Assembly (NCBI GenBank): GCA_030066685.1
Contig: JASJBF010000057.1
Location: 1 to 46,990 of the forward strand
From: Kiloniellales bacterium
GTDB lineage: Bacteria > Pseudomonadota > Alphaproteobacteria > Kiloniellales > JAKSBE01
DNA: 46,990 bases
Direction of reading: 5' to 3'
Part shown: piece by piece, positions 32,983-42,758 of the stretch
Layout of the letters: every line of letters starts with the position of its first letter
How positions within the stretch are numbered: position 1 is the stretch's first letter
Position numbers and translations under genes: made by a program
The notes under the pieces: generated by a model
What the model was told of the DNA's origin: nothing
The model's input: the letters and a program-made list of their open reading frames with translations, nothing else
Database searches by the model: none

Positions 32983-35900
32983 TTGATAAAGCGAAGCGCT
33001 AAGATCTGCCTTGAAGTCTTGCTGGGTGCGGTTGCGACCGTGGCGGTGATTGTCGGGCTCCTGATCTGGCGCCTGTCCAGCGGCCCGGTGACCCTCGACT
33101 TCGTCACGCCCTATCTCGAGTCAGCGCTTTCCGACGGCGATGCCGGGGTCAACGTCCGGGTCACGAACACCGTGCTGACCTGGGACCGGGCGGAAGGCGA
33201 CCTCGACCTGCGCGCCCTCGACGTGACCGTGCGCGATCAGCAAGGCCGACCGATCCTGTCCCTGCCGACCGTCGAGGTCGGCGTCAGTCTGACCGCACTC
33301 CTTTTCGGCACCGTTGCGCCGACCCGCATTGCCGTCGTTGGCGCCCGAATCACCCTGCTCAGAAGCGCCGACGGAAGTTTCCACTTCGGCGACGGCGACG
33401 CGGCCGAACCGGCGGAAGAGGCTATTCCGGAGGAAGTGCCGGAACTCGCCGGCTTTATCCCGGATCTGCTCGAAGACCTGCAGGCGCAGCGCGATCCAGG
33501 CAGAGCCATGTCCTTCCTGCGCCAGCTGGACATCGTCGACGGCCAGTTGCTCATCCGCGACGAGCAGGCCGGGGTCGACTGGTGGGCCAAGTCGGCCAAC
33601 ATTGCCGTGCGCAGCGGTTCGGTGGGATTGTCGGGCGAGCTCTCCCTCGACATCGCCGAACCGAAGGAGATTTCAGGAGTCCGGGGCGCCTTCTCCTACC
33701 ATCGCGAAACCAAGCGTCTGGACCTCGTGGTCGAGGTCGACGAGGTGCTGCTCTCCGACCTCGCACTGCTTTCGCCGGACTTCGAAAAGCTCGGCGGCGT
33801 GGACGTGGCCCTCAAGGGTTCCTTGATCTCCGCCTTCAACGGCGAGGGCCAGGTCACCAACCTCGGCTTCGACGTTTCGGGCGGACCCGGGAAGATTGCC
33901 ATCGCGGACCTCTGGCCCGCGCCTGTGCCGGTACGATCCTTCAAGGCCCGCGGGATCTTCGACGGTGCCGCGGGCAAGATGCGCGTCGAGGACGCGACCC
34001 TCACCCTCGGCAGCGAGGCCGATCCGGGCCCGCAGGTCGGCCTTGTCGGCAGTGCCGAGCTTCAAAGCGAGGGTGTCGTGATCAAGGCCCGGGCTGTCGG
34101 CCAGTCGATCGCGCTGGACGACCTGGCGAGCTACTGGCCGCTGGGGCTCAACAACAATGCCAGGACATGGGTCACGGAGAACATCCGTGACGGACTGGCC
34201 GACACCGCGGAGATCAACCTCGACATCCTGCTGCCCGAAGGCGCGAAGCAGGAGGTGCGGGCCCGCGAGGTCTTCGGTCGGCTGACCTACAGCGACCTTT
34301 CGGTGCATTACTTGCGGCCCCTGCCGCCGGTCACCGGGATCAGCGGCGAGGCGACCTTCAACGCCGAGGAATTCGTTCTCCATCCCAGGGGCGGGAAGCT
34401 CGGGAACATCTCAGTGCCCAAGGGCGAGGTTACGATCGACGGTCTCAACGTCAGGGATCAGACGATCGACATCGATCTGGAGGTGGCGGGTCCCATCCGA
34501 GAGAAGCTGGAGCTGCTCGATCACGAGCGCCTCGATCTCGTCAGCGGCATGGGTATCGAACCGGCCCGGGCCTCCGGCAGGTCCGCCGGCCGGCTGCGGT
34601 TCAAGTTCCCGCTGGAATCCGATCTCACCGTGGATGAGATCGAGGTCGCCACGGAGGCGACCCTGACCGACGTCGGGGTCAATGGGATACTGCTGGACAA
34701 GGACTTGGGCGCCAATCGGTTGCAGCTCGTTCTCGACACCAAGGGTATGCAGATCAGCGGTCCGATCCGGCTCGACGGTCTCGGCATGACCCTCGATTGG
34801 CAGGAATTCTTCGGCGCTGAGAACCCCATGAGGACGCGAATCACGGCACGGGTGCCGCGTGTCGAGGTCGCGGATTGGGCGGCCTACGGCATCGACGTTG
34901 TCCCATACATCGCGGGGCCATCGGTGACCCAGATCACGGCCACCATCGACCGCGCCGGGGTCACGACCGTGGAGGGCAAGGCCAACCTCCGCCTGGCCAA
35001 GCTCAGCTTCCCGATCCTCGGCTGGAGCAAGCAGCCGGGCGCCGATGCGAGCGCCACGGCGACCGTGGTCTTCGCCGAGGGCGTCCTGGACCGGGTCGAG
35101 GCCTTCCGGGTCGACGCCGGCGATCTGCAGGCCGACGGCGGCGTGACCTTCGACCCCGGGAACCGCAACATTATTACGCTCAAGCTCAAGAACCTGGCGG
35201 TCGGCCGGACCCGTCTCAGTGACGTGACCGTCCGGGAGGGCGGAGAAATGCTTCAGGTCGAACTGGGCACCGGAACGATCGATCTGAGCCCTCGCCTGAG
35301 CGACGACGCTGCGGCTTCGGAAGAGCAAGAGACTGCTCCCGCGGAAACACGCGCGGAGAGCGCCGAAGGCGGGCCTTCGGAGACCGTACAACCCTTCGAC
35401 TTGCGGGCAAAGTGGCTCGATCGGGTCTACTTCGGTCCGAACGAATACCTGGAGAACGTCCGGCTGTGGCTGGTGCGTGCCGAGGGCGGCTGGGATCGTA
35501 TGGAGATAGACGGCCAGGTTCCCTGGGAACTGGCCCGTCATCCGAAGGCCAGGCCCGACTCCGAGCGGCGCGCGCCGCCCGCCGGGTTTGGCAGAAGGTT
35601 CGGCGAGGCGCCCGATCCGACCGAGGCCAAGTCCGAGGCGATTGACGAGGGCCCGGTAACGCTCAATCTGCGTCTGGCTCCGATCGAGGACGGCACGCGG
35701 CGCCTGGCCGTGCGATCCCGCGACCTCGGCGCGATCCTTCGCGCTCTGGCCATCGAGCCGAGCATCGATGGCGGCAAGCTGGAGGTCACCGGCGAGACCG
35801 ATGACCCGGATCCGGCCAGCCCGATCCGGGGCCGGATCGAGGCCGACGGATTCCGGGTCTACGACGCGCCGATCCTGGCCAAGGTGCTGACCGTGGCCTC

Positions 35901-36351
35901 GCTCACCGGAATCGTCGAATCCCTCGGCGGCGAGGGTCTGGTCTTCGACCGGGTGACCGGCGACTTCGTCTACGAAAGCGATCGCCTGTCGACGGAGTTG
36001 CTGCGGGTCTACGGAACCTCGCTCGGCATCACCACCCAGGGCGAGGTCGATCTCGCGCGCGGCTGGATCGACGTCGAGGGCACGGTCGTGCCGGCCTACT
36101 TCCTGAACCGGATCCTCGGCGCCATCCCGATCATCGGCAACATCCTGATCGGCGGCGAGGGCGAAGGCCTGATTGCCTTCACCTACGAGGTGGAGGGACC
36201 GAGCGACAATCCCGACGTCAGCGTCAACCCGCTGTCGGCCCTGACGCCGGGCTTCCTGCGCGGCATCTTCGACATCTTCGACAGCGACGGTGAAGGTCCC
36301 CGGTCCGGAGAGGACATGACCGCACTGCCCTCCGGACGCGGCGACCGGTAA
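32983..36351 (+). CDS. DUF3971/AsmA-like domain envelope protein (YhdP/TamB-type)
   Basis: 1122 residues from a TTG start with a poor ribosome-binding site; no better start exists. One N-terminal membrane anchor (about 9-31, LEVLLGAVATVAVIVGLLIW) is followed by a long beta-rich periplasmic body: a DUF3971 segment near 220-480 and an AsmA-like C-terminal domain near 930-1090 (VLTVASLTGIVESLGGEGLV, AYFLNRILGAIPIIGNILIG). Such proteins form hydrophobic-groove bridges that carry phospholipid from inner to outer membrane (TamB, YhdP, YdbH in E. coli). Low-complexity Ala/Glu stretches appear at about 140-150 and 775-800. The C-terminal YEVEGPSDNPDVSVNPLSAL is typical of the family. Confidence 0.88.
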   Translation: MIKRSAKICLEVLLGAVATVAVIVGLLIWRLSSGPVTLDFVTPYLESALSDGDAGVNVRVTNTVLTWDRAEGDLDLRALDVTVRDQQGRPILSLPTVEVGVSLTALLFGTVAPTRIAVVGARITLLRSADGSFHFGDGDAAEPAEEAIPEEVPELAGFIPDLLEDLQAQRDPGRAMSFLRQLDIVDGQLLIRDEQAGVDWWAKSANIAVRSGSVGLSGELSLDIAEPKEISGVRGAFSYHRETKRLDLVVEVDEVLLSDLALLSPDFEKLGGVDVALKGSLISAFNGEGQVTNLGFDVSGGPGKIAIADLWPAPVPVRSFKARGIFDGAAGKMRVEDATLTLGSEADPGPQVGLVGSAELQSEGVVIKARAVGQSIALDDLASYWPLGLNNNARTWVTENIRDGLADTAEINLDILLPEGAKQEVRAREVFGRLTYSDLSVHYLRPLPPVTGISGEATFNAEEFVLHPRGGKLGNISVPKGEVTIDGLNVRDQTIDIDLEVAGPIREKLELLDHERLDLVSGMGIEPARASGRSAGRLRFKFPLESDLTVDEIEVATEATLTDVGVNGILLDKDLGANRLQLVLDTKGMQISGPIRLDGLGMTLDWQEFFGAENPMRTRITARVPRVEVADWAAYGIDVVPYIAGPSVTQITATIDRAGVTTVEGKANLRLAKLSFPILGWSKQPGADASATATVVFAEGVLDRVEAFRVDAGDLQADGGVTFDPGNRNIITLKLKNLAVGRTRLSDVTVREGGEMLQVELGTGTIDLSPRLSDDAAASEEQETAPAETRAESAEGGPSETVQPFDLRAKWLDRVYFGPNEYLENVRLWLVRAEGGWDRMEIDGQVPWELARHPKARPDSERRAPPAGFGRRFGEAPDPTEAKSEAIDEGPVTLNLRLAPIEDGTRRLAVRSRDLGAILRALAIEPSIDGGKLEVTGETDDPDPASPIRGRIEADGFRVYDAPILAKVLTVASLTGIVESLGGEGLVFDRVTGDFVYESDRLSTELLRVYGTSLGITTQGEVDLARGWIDVEGTVVPAYFLNRILGAIPIIGNILIGGEGEGLIAFTYEVEGPSDNPDVSVNPLSALTPGFLRGIFDIFDSDGEGPRSGEDMTALPSGRGDR

Positions 36352-36381
36352 CCGGGCCGGAGCGAGCGGTCTACGGACGGA

Positions 36382-37635
36382 TCAGGCGACCCGGACCAGG
36401 GCGTGGCGCTTCTTGCCGGCGGAAAGCTTGATCACACCTTCGGGATTGCGGTCGGCCAAGGTCACCGTTCGGGCCTCGTCGTCGATCTTCTGATCATTGA
36501 TCCTGGCGCCGCCGCCCTTGATCAGCCGCCTGGCCTCGCCGTTGCTGCTGGTCAGGCCACTGCGGCTGAACAGCTCGTAGGCCGGGAGGCCCGCTGCCAG
36601 GTCGGCTTCCGGCAGCGCTAGGCTCGGCAGGTCCTCGCCCAGGCCGCCCTGCTCGAAAGTCTTGAGGGCGGTCTCCGCCGCCGCCGCCGCCGCGGCATCG
36701 CCGCGGCAGAGCCGGGTCGCCTCCAGGGCAAGGACCTTCTTGGCCTCGTTGATCTCGGCCCCCTCCAGGGCTTCCAGACGCGCGATCTCGGCCTCCGGCA
36801 GCTCGGTGAAGAGGCGCAGGAAGCGGCCGACGTCGGGGTCCTCGGTGTTGCGCCAGAACTGATAGTAGTCGTAGGCCGAGAGCCGGTCCTCGTTGATCCA
36901 GACCGCGCCCTCGGCGGTCTTGCCCATCTTGGTGCCCGAGGCGGTGGTGATCAGCGGCGTGGTCAGGCCGAAGAGCGTGGTCTGCTCGACCCGCCGGCCC
37001 AGTTCGACGCCGTTGACGATGTTGCCCCACTGGTCCGAGCCGCCCATCTGCAGGCGGCAGCCGTAGCGCCGCGACAGCTCGACGAAGTCGTAGGCCTGCA
37101 GCACCATGTAGTTGAATTCCAGGAAAGACAGCGGCTGCTCACGCTCCAGGCGCAGGCGGACGGAATCCATGGTCAGCATGCGGTTGACCGAGAAGTGACG
37201 GCCGTAGTCGCGCAGGAAGGCGATGTAGTTGAGCTCGTCCAGCCACTCGGCGTTGTCGACCATCAGCGCGTCCGTGGGGCCTTCGCCGAAGGTGAGGAAC
37301 TGGGCGAAGATCCGCCGGATGCTCTCGTTGTTGCGCGCGATGCCCTCGAGGTCGAGGAGCTGGCGCACCTCGTCCCGGCCCGAGGGATCCCCAACCTTGG
37401 TCGTGCCGCCGCCCATCAGGACGATCGGCTTGTGCCCCGTCTTCTGCAGCCAGCGCAGCAGCATGATCTGCACCAGGCTGCCGACATGCAGGCTGGTCGC
37501 GGTCAGGTCGTAGCCGATGTAGGCCACGATGCGCCCTTGGCTCGCCTCCTGGTCGAGGCTCTCCAGGTCCGTGCACTGATGGATGAAGCCGCGCTGGTCA
37601 AGGGTGCGCAGGAGATCGGATCGCAGCTTGCTCAT
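36382..37635 (-). CDS. tyrS: Tyrosyl-tRNA synthetase
   Basis: 417 residues from ATG 37635 (MSKLRSD). Class I synthetase charging tRNA-Tyr. The HIGH-like element is in [16 protein letters not shown], the KMSKS-like loop is [10 protein letters not shown], and GGSDQWGNI is the tyrosine-binding motif. The C-terminal S4 RNA-binding domain (about 350-417) shows [20 protein letters not shown]. An in-frame TTG three codons upstream is only four bases from AGGAG and is less likely. It is convergent with the DUF3971 gene, 30 bases between stops, with no terminator I can see. The 149-bp gap upstream of its start holds nothing I can name. Confidence 0.96.
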   Translation of the reverse strand: MSKLRSDLLRTLDQRGFIHQCTDLESLDQEASQGRIVAYIGYDLTATSLHVGSLVQIMLLRWLQKTGHKPIVLMGGGTTKVGDPSGRDEVRQLLDLEGIARNNESIRRIFAQFLTFGEGPTDALMVDNAEWLDELNYIAFLRDYGRHFSVNRMLTMDSVRLRLEREQPLSFLEFNYMVLQAYDFVELSRRYGCRLQMGGSDQWGNIVNGVELGRRVEQTTLFGLTTPLITTASGTKMGKTAEGAVWINEDRLSAYDYYQFWRNTEDPDVGRFLRLFTELPEAEIARLEALEGAEINEAKKVLALEATRLCRGDAAAAAAAETALKTFEQGGLGEDLPSLALPEADLAAGLPAYELFSRSGLTSSNGEARRLIKGGGARINDQKIDDEARTVTLADRNPEGVIKLSAGKKRHALVRVA

Positions 37636-37784
37636 GGCGGACAAAGGGCTCCTGATGGACGTCCGGCGGCCGGCCGGGGCGGCGCTGGAATATCACAACG
37701 GGGCCAGGGCCTCAAACGCGGGCGGTCGGCCGGACGGAGCCGGTCCGCGTGCCGCGGCCGGTCCCATCGCTGGAGGTGCGAGCG

Positions 37785-38444
37785 TCAACGCGCGGCGGCG
37801 ACGGCCCCGTCTTCGGCCTTGGCCAGGTAGTCCTCGACGTGGCCGGTAAGCTCGTCCATCTGTTCGGTGAAGAAGTGGTTGGCGCCGGGGATGACCCGGT
37901 AGTCGATGGTGATGCCGCGCTGCTGCGAAAGCTTGTCGACCAGCTTGGCGACGGCGGCTTCGGGCACGATCTCGTCCCGGCTGCCCTGGATCACCAGGCC
38001 CGAGGAGGGGCAGGGCGCCAGGAAGCTGAAGTCGTACTGGTTGGCCGGCGGCGCGACCGAGACGAAGCCGGCGATCTCCGGCCGGCGCATCAAGAGCTGC
38101 ATGCCGATCCAGGCCCCGAAGGAGAAGCCGGCGATCCAGCAGGCCGTCGCGTTCTCGTTGATCGACTGCAGCCAGTCCAAGGCCGAGGCCGCGTCCGACA
38201 GCTCGCCCTCGCCGCGGTCGTAGATTCCTTGAGAACGCCCGACCCCGCGGAAGTTGAAGCGCAGCACCGAGAAGCCTTGGCGGGCGAAGGCATGGTAAAG
38301 ATTGTAGATGACCTTGTTGTTCATCGTGCCGCCGTGCTGCGGGTGCGGATGCAGCATCAATGCAATCGGGGCGGTCGGCACCTTGCTGTGCTGGTAGCGT
38401 CCCTCCAGGCGACCTTCAGGTCCATTGAAGATCACGTCAGGCAT
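37785..38444 (-). CDS. Alpha/beta hydrolase (COG2945-like, dienelactone hydrolase type)
   Basis: 219 residues, cytosolic. A small single-domain alpha/beta hydrolase: HPHPQHGGTMNNKVIYNLY near the N-terminus is the family hallmark, followed by VLRFNFRGVGRSQG. The catalytic triad appears as S108 in AGFSFGAW, D157 in GSRDEIV and H190 in PGANHFF. The natural substrate of this widespread group is not known. It is 149 bases upstream of tyrS on the same strand and divergent from cysE across 209 bases, where a TTGAGA at 38543 could be part of the cysE promoter. Confidence 0.88.
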   Translation of the reverse strand: MPDVIFNGPEGRLEGRYQHSKVPTAPIALMLHPHPQHGGTMNNKVIYNLYHAFARQGFSVLRFNFRGVGRSQGIYDRGEGELSDAASALDWLQSINENATACWIAGFSFGAWIGMQLLMRRPEIAGFVSVAPPANQYDFSFLAPCPSSGLVIQGSRDEIVPEAAVAKLVDKLSQQRGITIDYRVIPGANHFFTEQMDELTGHVEDYLAKAEDGAVAAAR

Positions 38445-38653
38445 CGGCGGTATCCATGAGCTTGCTTCACGTCAGAATCGAGGAAATCTCAATCTAGATA
38501 TCGGGTCTCGCGGCTGGCGTTACCAGGGCGCGAGGGGTAAACTTGAGAAGATTACTCGGACAAACCATATCCCACCCGATAGGGTGTCGAAGGCCGGGGG
38601 CGAGCTCTCCGGGAGGTCTAGCGGGCGCGGATCATAGCACGACGGGCAAGGCG

Positions 38654-39418
38654 ATGTTCAAGTTCCTGGTGGAAGAGATCGACTCGATCATGCGCCGCGA
38701 CCCTGCGGCCCGATCCCGCTTCGAAGTGGCCCTCTGTAACCCGGGCTTCCAAGCGATCCTGTTCTATCGCCTGGCAAACGGCGCCTGGGGGCAGGGCTGG
38801 CATCTGACCGGCCGCTTCCTGTCGCAGGCTGCGCGCTGGTTCACCGGAATTGAGATCCACCCCGGCGCCAGCATCGGCCGCCGGCTCTTCATCGACCACG
38901 GGATGGGCGTGGTGATCGGCGAGACCAGCCATATCGGCGACGATGTCACGCTTTACCATGACGTGACCCTGGGCGGTGTAGCGCCCAGCGTCGACAGCGA
39001 CAGCCAGCGCAACCAGAAGCGCCATCCGACCCTCGAGGACGGCGTGATCGTCGGCTCCGGGGCCCAGATCCTTGGGCCGATCACGGTCGGTAGCAATGCC
39101 AGGGTCGGCGCCAACGCGGTGGTGACCAAGGACGTGCCGGCCTGCGCCACCGTGGTCGGCATTCCCGGCAGGGTCGTTCAGCCCGCGGCCAAGCGCGAAG
39201 AGCAGCCGGCCTTCGTTGCCTACGGCACCCCGACGGGCGACCTGCCCGATCCGGTGGCGCGGGCCATCGAAGGCTTGATGGACGAGGTCTCGCGCCTGCG
39301 CGCCCGGGTCACCGAACTGGAGGCGCGGAGCGAGGCCGGCGGCGATGTCGACGGCCTGGGGGTCGAGCCGGCGGCGACAGAGGACGGCGGCACCGATCTG
39401 CCCCAGGGCAAATGCTAA
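38654..39418 (+). CDS. cysE: Serine O-acetyltransferase
   Basis: 254 residues. The enzyme acetylates serine with acetyl-CoA to O-acetylserine, the committed step of cysteine synthesis. A helical N-terminus ([20 protein letters not shown]) leads into the left-handed beta-helix of hexapeptide repeats ([40 protein letters not shown]), with catalytic residues around [15 protein letters not shown]. The tail after about 205 is a coiled coil ([17 protein letters not shown]) and a disordered end. Codons upstream of ATG 38654 are open but unlike the family. It heads a run of same-strand sulfur and Fe-S genes, iscR following after 36 bases. Confidence 0.94.
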   Translation: MFKFLVEEIDSIMRRDPAARSRFEVALCNPGFQAILFYRLANGAWGQGWHLTGRFLSQAARWFTGIEIHPGASIGRRLFIDHGMGVVIGETSHIGDDVTLYHDVTLGGVAPSVDSDSQRNQKRHPTLEDGVIVGSGAQILGPITVGSNARVGANAVVTKDVPACATVVGIPGRVVQPAAKREEQPAFVAYGTPTGDLPDPVARAIEGLMDEVSRLRARVTELEARSEAGGDVDGLGVEPAATEDGGTDLPQGKC

Positions 39419-39454
39419 TGGTGAGCGCATGAGCGTGCAGTTGGAGGATTGGCG

Positions 39455-39925
39455 GTGAAGCTCAGCACGAAGGGTCGCTATGCGGTGATGGCGATGGTCG
39501 ATCTGGCGGCCCAGAGTAACGGCAAGCCGATTGCCTTGTCCGACATCGCCGACCGGCAGGAGATCTCGCTTTCCTACCTGGAGCAGCTCTTCGCCAAGCT
39601 GCGCCGCGGTGGCCTGGTCCGAAGCGTCCGCGGTCCCGGCGGCGGCTATCTGCCGTCCCGGCCGGCCGAGGAGATCCGGGTCTCGGACATCATCCTGGCG
39701 GTCGACGAGCCGATCCGGACGACCCGCTGCACGCCGGGCCAGCCGCTGGGCTGCCGCAGCAACAAGAGCCGCTGCGCGACCCACGATCTCTGGGAGGAAC
39801 TGGGCAACCAGATCTACCTCTACCTGAGCTCGGTCACCGTGGCCGACGTCGTCGACCGGCGGGTGCTCGGGACCAGCAGCCTGCTGTCCCGCGACGGCTC
39901 CGGCCCGGTTGCGGCCGCGGAGTAG
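39455..39925 (+). CDS. iscR: IscR, Rrf2-family [2Fe-2S] transcription regulator
   Basis: 156 residues from GTG 39455, seven bases after GGAGG; a TTG two codons earlier is too close. The winged helix-turn-helix begins [18 protein letters not shown] and includes [19 protein letters not shown] and [11 protein letters not shown]. The cluster-binding region has C92, C100 and C107 with H110 (CATHDLW), matching the three Cys and one His of E. coli IscR but with wider Cys spacing (x7 and x6 instead of x5 and x5). IscR senses Fe-S supply and represses its own operon when holo. It sits at the head of two desulfurase genes and a ferredoxin, so autoregulation is expected. Confidence 0.93.
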   Translation: MKLSTKGRYAVMAMVDLAAQSNGKPIALSDIADRQEISLSYLEQLFAKLRRGGLVRSVRGPGGGYLPSRPAEEIRVSDIILAVDEPIRTTRCTPGQPLGCRSNKSRCATHDLWEELGNQIYLYLSSVTVADVVDRRVLGTSSLLSRDGSGPVAAAE

Positions 39926-39951
39926 CGCCCCCCGCCGGCCCCGCGCTGCCC

Positions 39952-41064
39952 ATGTCCCAATCGGTCTATCTGGACTACAACGCGACCGCGCCGCTGCGTC
40001 CGGAAGCTGCGGCCGCCCTGGAGGCGGCCCTGCGCGAGACGGGCAATCCGTCCTCCGTGCACCGCTTTGGGCGCCGCGCCCGGCGGCGGGTCGAGGACGC
40101 GCGCGAGGCCGTGGCGGCCCTGGTCGGCGCCCGCCCCGCAGGGGTGATCTTCACCGGCAGCGGCAGCGAGGCCAACAACCTGGCCCTCTCCGGCCTGCCT
40201 GCCGGCCGGGTCCTGGTCTCCGCGGTCGAGCACGATTCGGTGCTGCAGGCGGCCCCCGGGGCGCAGCGGCTGCCGGTCGATGCCGAGGGCCGGGTCGAGC
40301 TGGAGGCCCTGCGCGAGGCCCTGGCCGAAGGCGGCGGTGGGTCGGGGCCGACCTTGGTGTCGGTGATGCTGGCCAACAACGAGACCGGGGTGATCCAGCC
40401 GATCGGCGAGATCGCGGCCCTGGCCCGGGCGTCGGGCGCCCTGGTGCACTGCGACGCGGTGCAGGCCGCCGGCCGGCTGGATCTCGACCTCGAAGCCCTG
40501 GGCGTTGCCGCCCTCAGCCTCTCGGCCCACAAGCTGGGCGGGCCGCAGGGCGCAGGCGCCCTGATCCTGGCCGAGGGCGTGACGGTGGCGCCCCAGATCC
40601 GCGGCGGCGGCCAGGAGCGCCGGCGTCGGGCCGGGACCGAGAACGTGCCGGCCATCGCCGGCTTCGGGGCGGCGGCCGTGGCGGTCCTGGCCGCCCCCAA
40701 GCCGGATCCGGACCTTGCGCGCCTGCGCGACGGCCTGGAGGCCCGGCTCCGGGCCCTGGCGCCGGAGCTCATGGTCTTCGGGGCGGCGGGGCCGCGCCTG
40801 GCCAACACGAGCTGCTTCGCGCTGCCAGGCCTTTCGGCCGAGACCCAGTTGCTGGCGCTCGACCTCGCCGGCATCGCGGTCAGCTCGGGTGCCGCCTGCT
40901 CCTCGGGCAAGGTCGAGCCCTCCCATGTTCTGCGGGCCATGGGCGCCGACGCCGAGACCGCCGCCGCGGCGATCCGGGTCAGCCTGGGCTGGGCGACGAC
41001 CGCGGGCGACCTGGAGCGTTTCGTCGAGGCCTGGGAGGGGCTATACAGACGGCGGGCGGCCTAA
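39952..41064 (+). CDS. Cysteine desulfurase, NifS-like (first copy)
   Basis: 370 residues, PLP-dependent enzyme that removes sulfur from cysteine to give alanine and an enzyme persulfide. PLP lysine K194 is in [13 protein letters not shown]; the persulfide-carrying C316 is in [17 protein letters not shown]. The opening [20 protein letters not shown] and [13 protein letters not shown] are family motifs. It is Ala/Arg-rich and shorter than the adjacent copy, with which it shares only the general fold motifs. Such a shorter NifS-like copy next to IscS is known in alphaproteobacterial suf/isc operons; its separate job is not clear. The gap to the next gene is 56 bases. Confidence 0.92.
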   Translation: MSQSVYLDYNATAPLRPEAAAALEAALRETGNPSSVHRFGRRARRRVEDAREAVAALVGARPAGVIFTGSGSEANNLALSGLPAGRVLVSAVEHDSVLQAAPGAQRLPVDAEGRVELEALREALAEGGGGSGPTLVSVMLANNETGVIQPIGEIAALARASGALVHCDAVQAAGRLDLDLEALGVAALSLSAHKLGGPQGAGALILAEGVTVAPQIRGGGQERRRRAGTENVPAIAGFGAAAVAVLAAPKPDPDLARLRDGLEARLRALAPELMVFGAAGPRLANTSCFALPGLSAETQLLALDLAGIAVSSGAACSSGKVEPSHVLRAMGADAETAAAAIRVSLGWATTAGDLERFVEAWEGLYRRRAA

Positions 41065-41120
41065 TCCCGGCACGTCTTCGGACCTTGCCGAACCGCCGCC
41101 CGGAGCAAAGGAGGACGCGG

Positions 41121-42323
41121 GTGCAGGAGCGCTCCGAAGAGACCCCGATCTATCTGGATAACCAAGCGACCACGCCCCTGGACCCGCGGGTCCTGGAGGC
41201 GATGATGCCCTATCTGACCGCGCACTTCGGCAATCCGCACTCGGTCCATCACGCCTACGGTTGGAAGGCCGTCGCCGGCGTCGAGGCGGCCCGCGCCGAG
41301 GTTGCCGAGCTGCTCGGCGCCGAAGCGCGCGAGATCGTCTTCACCTCCGGGGCGACGGAGTCCAATAACCTGGCGATCAAGGGCGCTGCCCGCTTCCTGC
41401 GCCGCAAGGGTAAGAACCACGTCGTCACCCTGGCGACCGAGCACAAGTGCGCGCTGGAGAGCTGCCGCCGGCTGGAGAGCGAAGGCTTCCGCCTCACCGT
41501 CCTGCCGGTCGAGCCGAGCGGCCTGGTCAATCTGCAGCGCCTCAACGAGGCGATCTGCGAGGACACCGCCCTGGTCTCGGTCATGGCGGTCAACAACGAG
41601 ATCGGCGTGATCCAGCCCCTGGCCGAGATCGGCGCGCTCTGCCGGGAGACCGGAGTCGTCTTCCACTGCGACGCGGCCCAGGGGGTCGGCAAGATCCCGA
41701 TCGACGTCGAGGCCATGAAGATCGATCTGCTGAGCATCTCCGGCCACAAGATCTACGGGCCCATGGGCATCGGCGCGCTCTACGTGCGGCGCCGGCCGCG
41801 GGTCCGGCTGGAGCCGCTGTTCGACGGCGGTGGGCAGGAGCGGGGCCTGCGCTCCGGCACCCTGGCACCGGCGCTCTGCGTCGGGCTCGGCAAGGCCTGC
41901 GTCCTGGCCGGGCGCGAGATGGCCGAGGAGTCGGCGCGCCTCCTGGCTCTGCGCAGGCGGCTCCTGGACGGGATCCTGGCCGCCCTGGAGGGTGTGAGCC
42001 TCAACGGCGATCCCGATCAGCGGGTCGCCGGGAACCTCAATCTCGCGTTCGAGGGCATCGACGGCGAGGCCCTGATGAACGCCATGCCGAAGCTCGCCGT
42101 CTCCTCCGGCTCGGCCTGCTCCTCGGCTGCGGTCGAGCCCTCCTACGTGCTGCGCGCCCTCGGCTTGAGCGACGCGGCCGCTCACTCCAGCATCCGAATC
42201 GGCCTGGGCCGCTTCACGACCGAGGCCGAGATCGACACGGCGATCGAGGACGTCACCGCCGCCGTCACCGCCCTGCGCCAAAGCGAGGCCGCCGAGGGGC
42301 CGGCGGTCGGGGCCGCCGAATAG
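41121..42323 (+). CDS. iscS: Cysteine desulfurase, IscS-like (second copy)
   Basis: 400 residues from GTG 41121, which follows AAAGGAGG by seven bases, a strong signal; the frame stays open far upstream but only as a shadow of the first copy. PLP lysine K210 is in [14 protein letters not shown] and the catalytic C333 in [17 protein letters not shown], with the family start [20 protein letters not shown]. The Cys loop matches IscS/NifS group I enzymes that feed IscU, MnmA and others. With mnmA only 3 kb downstream, supply of sulfur for tRNA thiolation is likely (inference). Confidence 0.93.
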   Translation: MQERSEETPIYLDNQATTPLDPRVLEAMMPYLTAHFGNPHSVHHAYGWKAVAGVEAARAEVAELLGAEAREIVFTSGATESNNLAIKGAARFLRRKGKNHVVTLATEHKCALESCRRLESEGFRLTVLPVEPSGLVNLQRLNEAICEDTALVSVMAVNNEIGVIQPLAEIGALCRETGVVFHCDAAQGVGKIPIDVEAMKIDLLSISGHKIYGPMGIGALYVRRRPRVRLEPLFDGGGQERGLRSGTLAPALCVGLGKACVLAGREMAEESARLLALRRRLLDGILAALEGVSLNGDPDQRVAGNLNLAFEGIDGEALMNAMPKLAVSSGSACSSAAVEPSYVLRALGLSDAAAHSSIRIGLGRFTTEAEIDTAIEDVTAAVTALRQSEAAEGPAVGAAE

Positions 42324-42369
42324 CCGTCACCGCGCTGCTTCGGTCGAATCGAGGCTGGATTTCGCCGGC

Positions 42370-42392
42370 GCCGGGCATTACCTAATGCCGGC
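42370..42392. repeat. Short palindrome before the ferredoxin gene
   Basis: GCCGGGCATTA (42370-42380) and TAATGCCGGC (42383-42392) form an inverted repeat with one bulged G, in the 95-bp gap between iscS and the ferredoxin gene. The core GGGCATTA/TAATGCC matches the arms of the mosaic at 28085-28158, so this may be a degenerate copy of the same element or a small hairpin that modulates read-through within the operon. Confidence 0.5.
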
Positions 42393-42418
42393 TGAAATGA
42401 TGCCTGGAGCTTGAGCAG

Positions 42419-42751
42419 ATGCCGAAGATGGTGTTCCTCGAACCGGACGGGACCCGCAAGGAGGTCGACGCGCCGCTGGGGCTCTCCGTCATGGAGATCG
42501 CCCACCTCCACGGCATCGACATCGAGGGCGCCTGCGAGGGCTCGCTGGCCTGCTCGACCTGCCATGTGATCGTCGAGCCCGCCTGGTTCGGCCGGCTGGA
42601 GACCGCTTCGGAGGACGAGGAGGACATGTTGGACCTGGCCTTCGGCCTGGAGGAGACCTCACGGCTCGGCTGCCAGATCGTCATGACCGAGGAGCTGGAC
42701 GGCCTGACCGTGAAGCTGCCGGCCGAGACTCGCAACATGCTCTTCGATTGA
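42419..42751 (+). CDS. fdx: [2Fe-2S] ferredoxin, adrenodoxin/ISC type
   Basis: 110 residues. The four cluster ligands are C39, C45, C48 and C85 (C-x5-C-x2-C-x36-C) in GACEGSLACSTCHVI and RLGCQIV, the pattern of bacterial Fdx and mitochondrial adrenodoxin-type ferredoxins. The acidic stretch EDEEDMLDLAFGLEE is the typical docking helix. ISC ferredoxin supplies electrons to reduce sulfur during cluster assembly with IscS and IscU. It closes the desulfurase series and is seven bases ahead of tenA, so probably in one transcript. Confidence 0.93.
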   Translation: MPKMVFLEPDGTRKEVDAPLGLSVMEIAHLHGIDIEGACEGSLACSTCHVIVEPAWFGRLETASEDEEDMLDLAFGLEETSRLGCQIVMTEELDGLTVKLPAETRNMLFD

Positions 42752-42758
42752 GGCGGCA

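Noticed and set aside
37636-37784. Regulatory RNA (T box or similar) upstream of tyrS
   Set aside because: T boxes are rare outside Gram-positive bacteria, and no T-box motif or clear structured leader is visible in the 149 bases.
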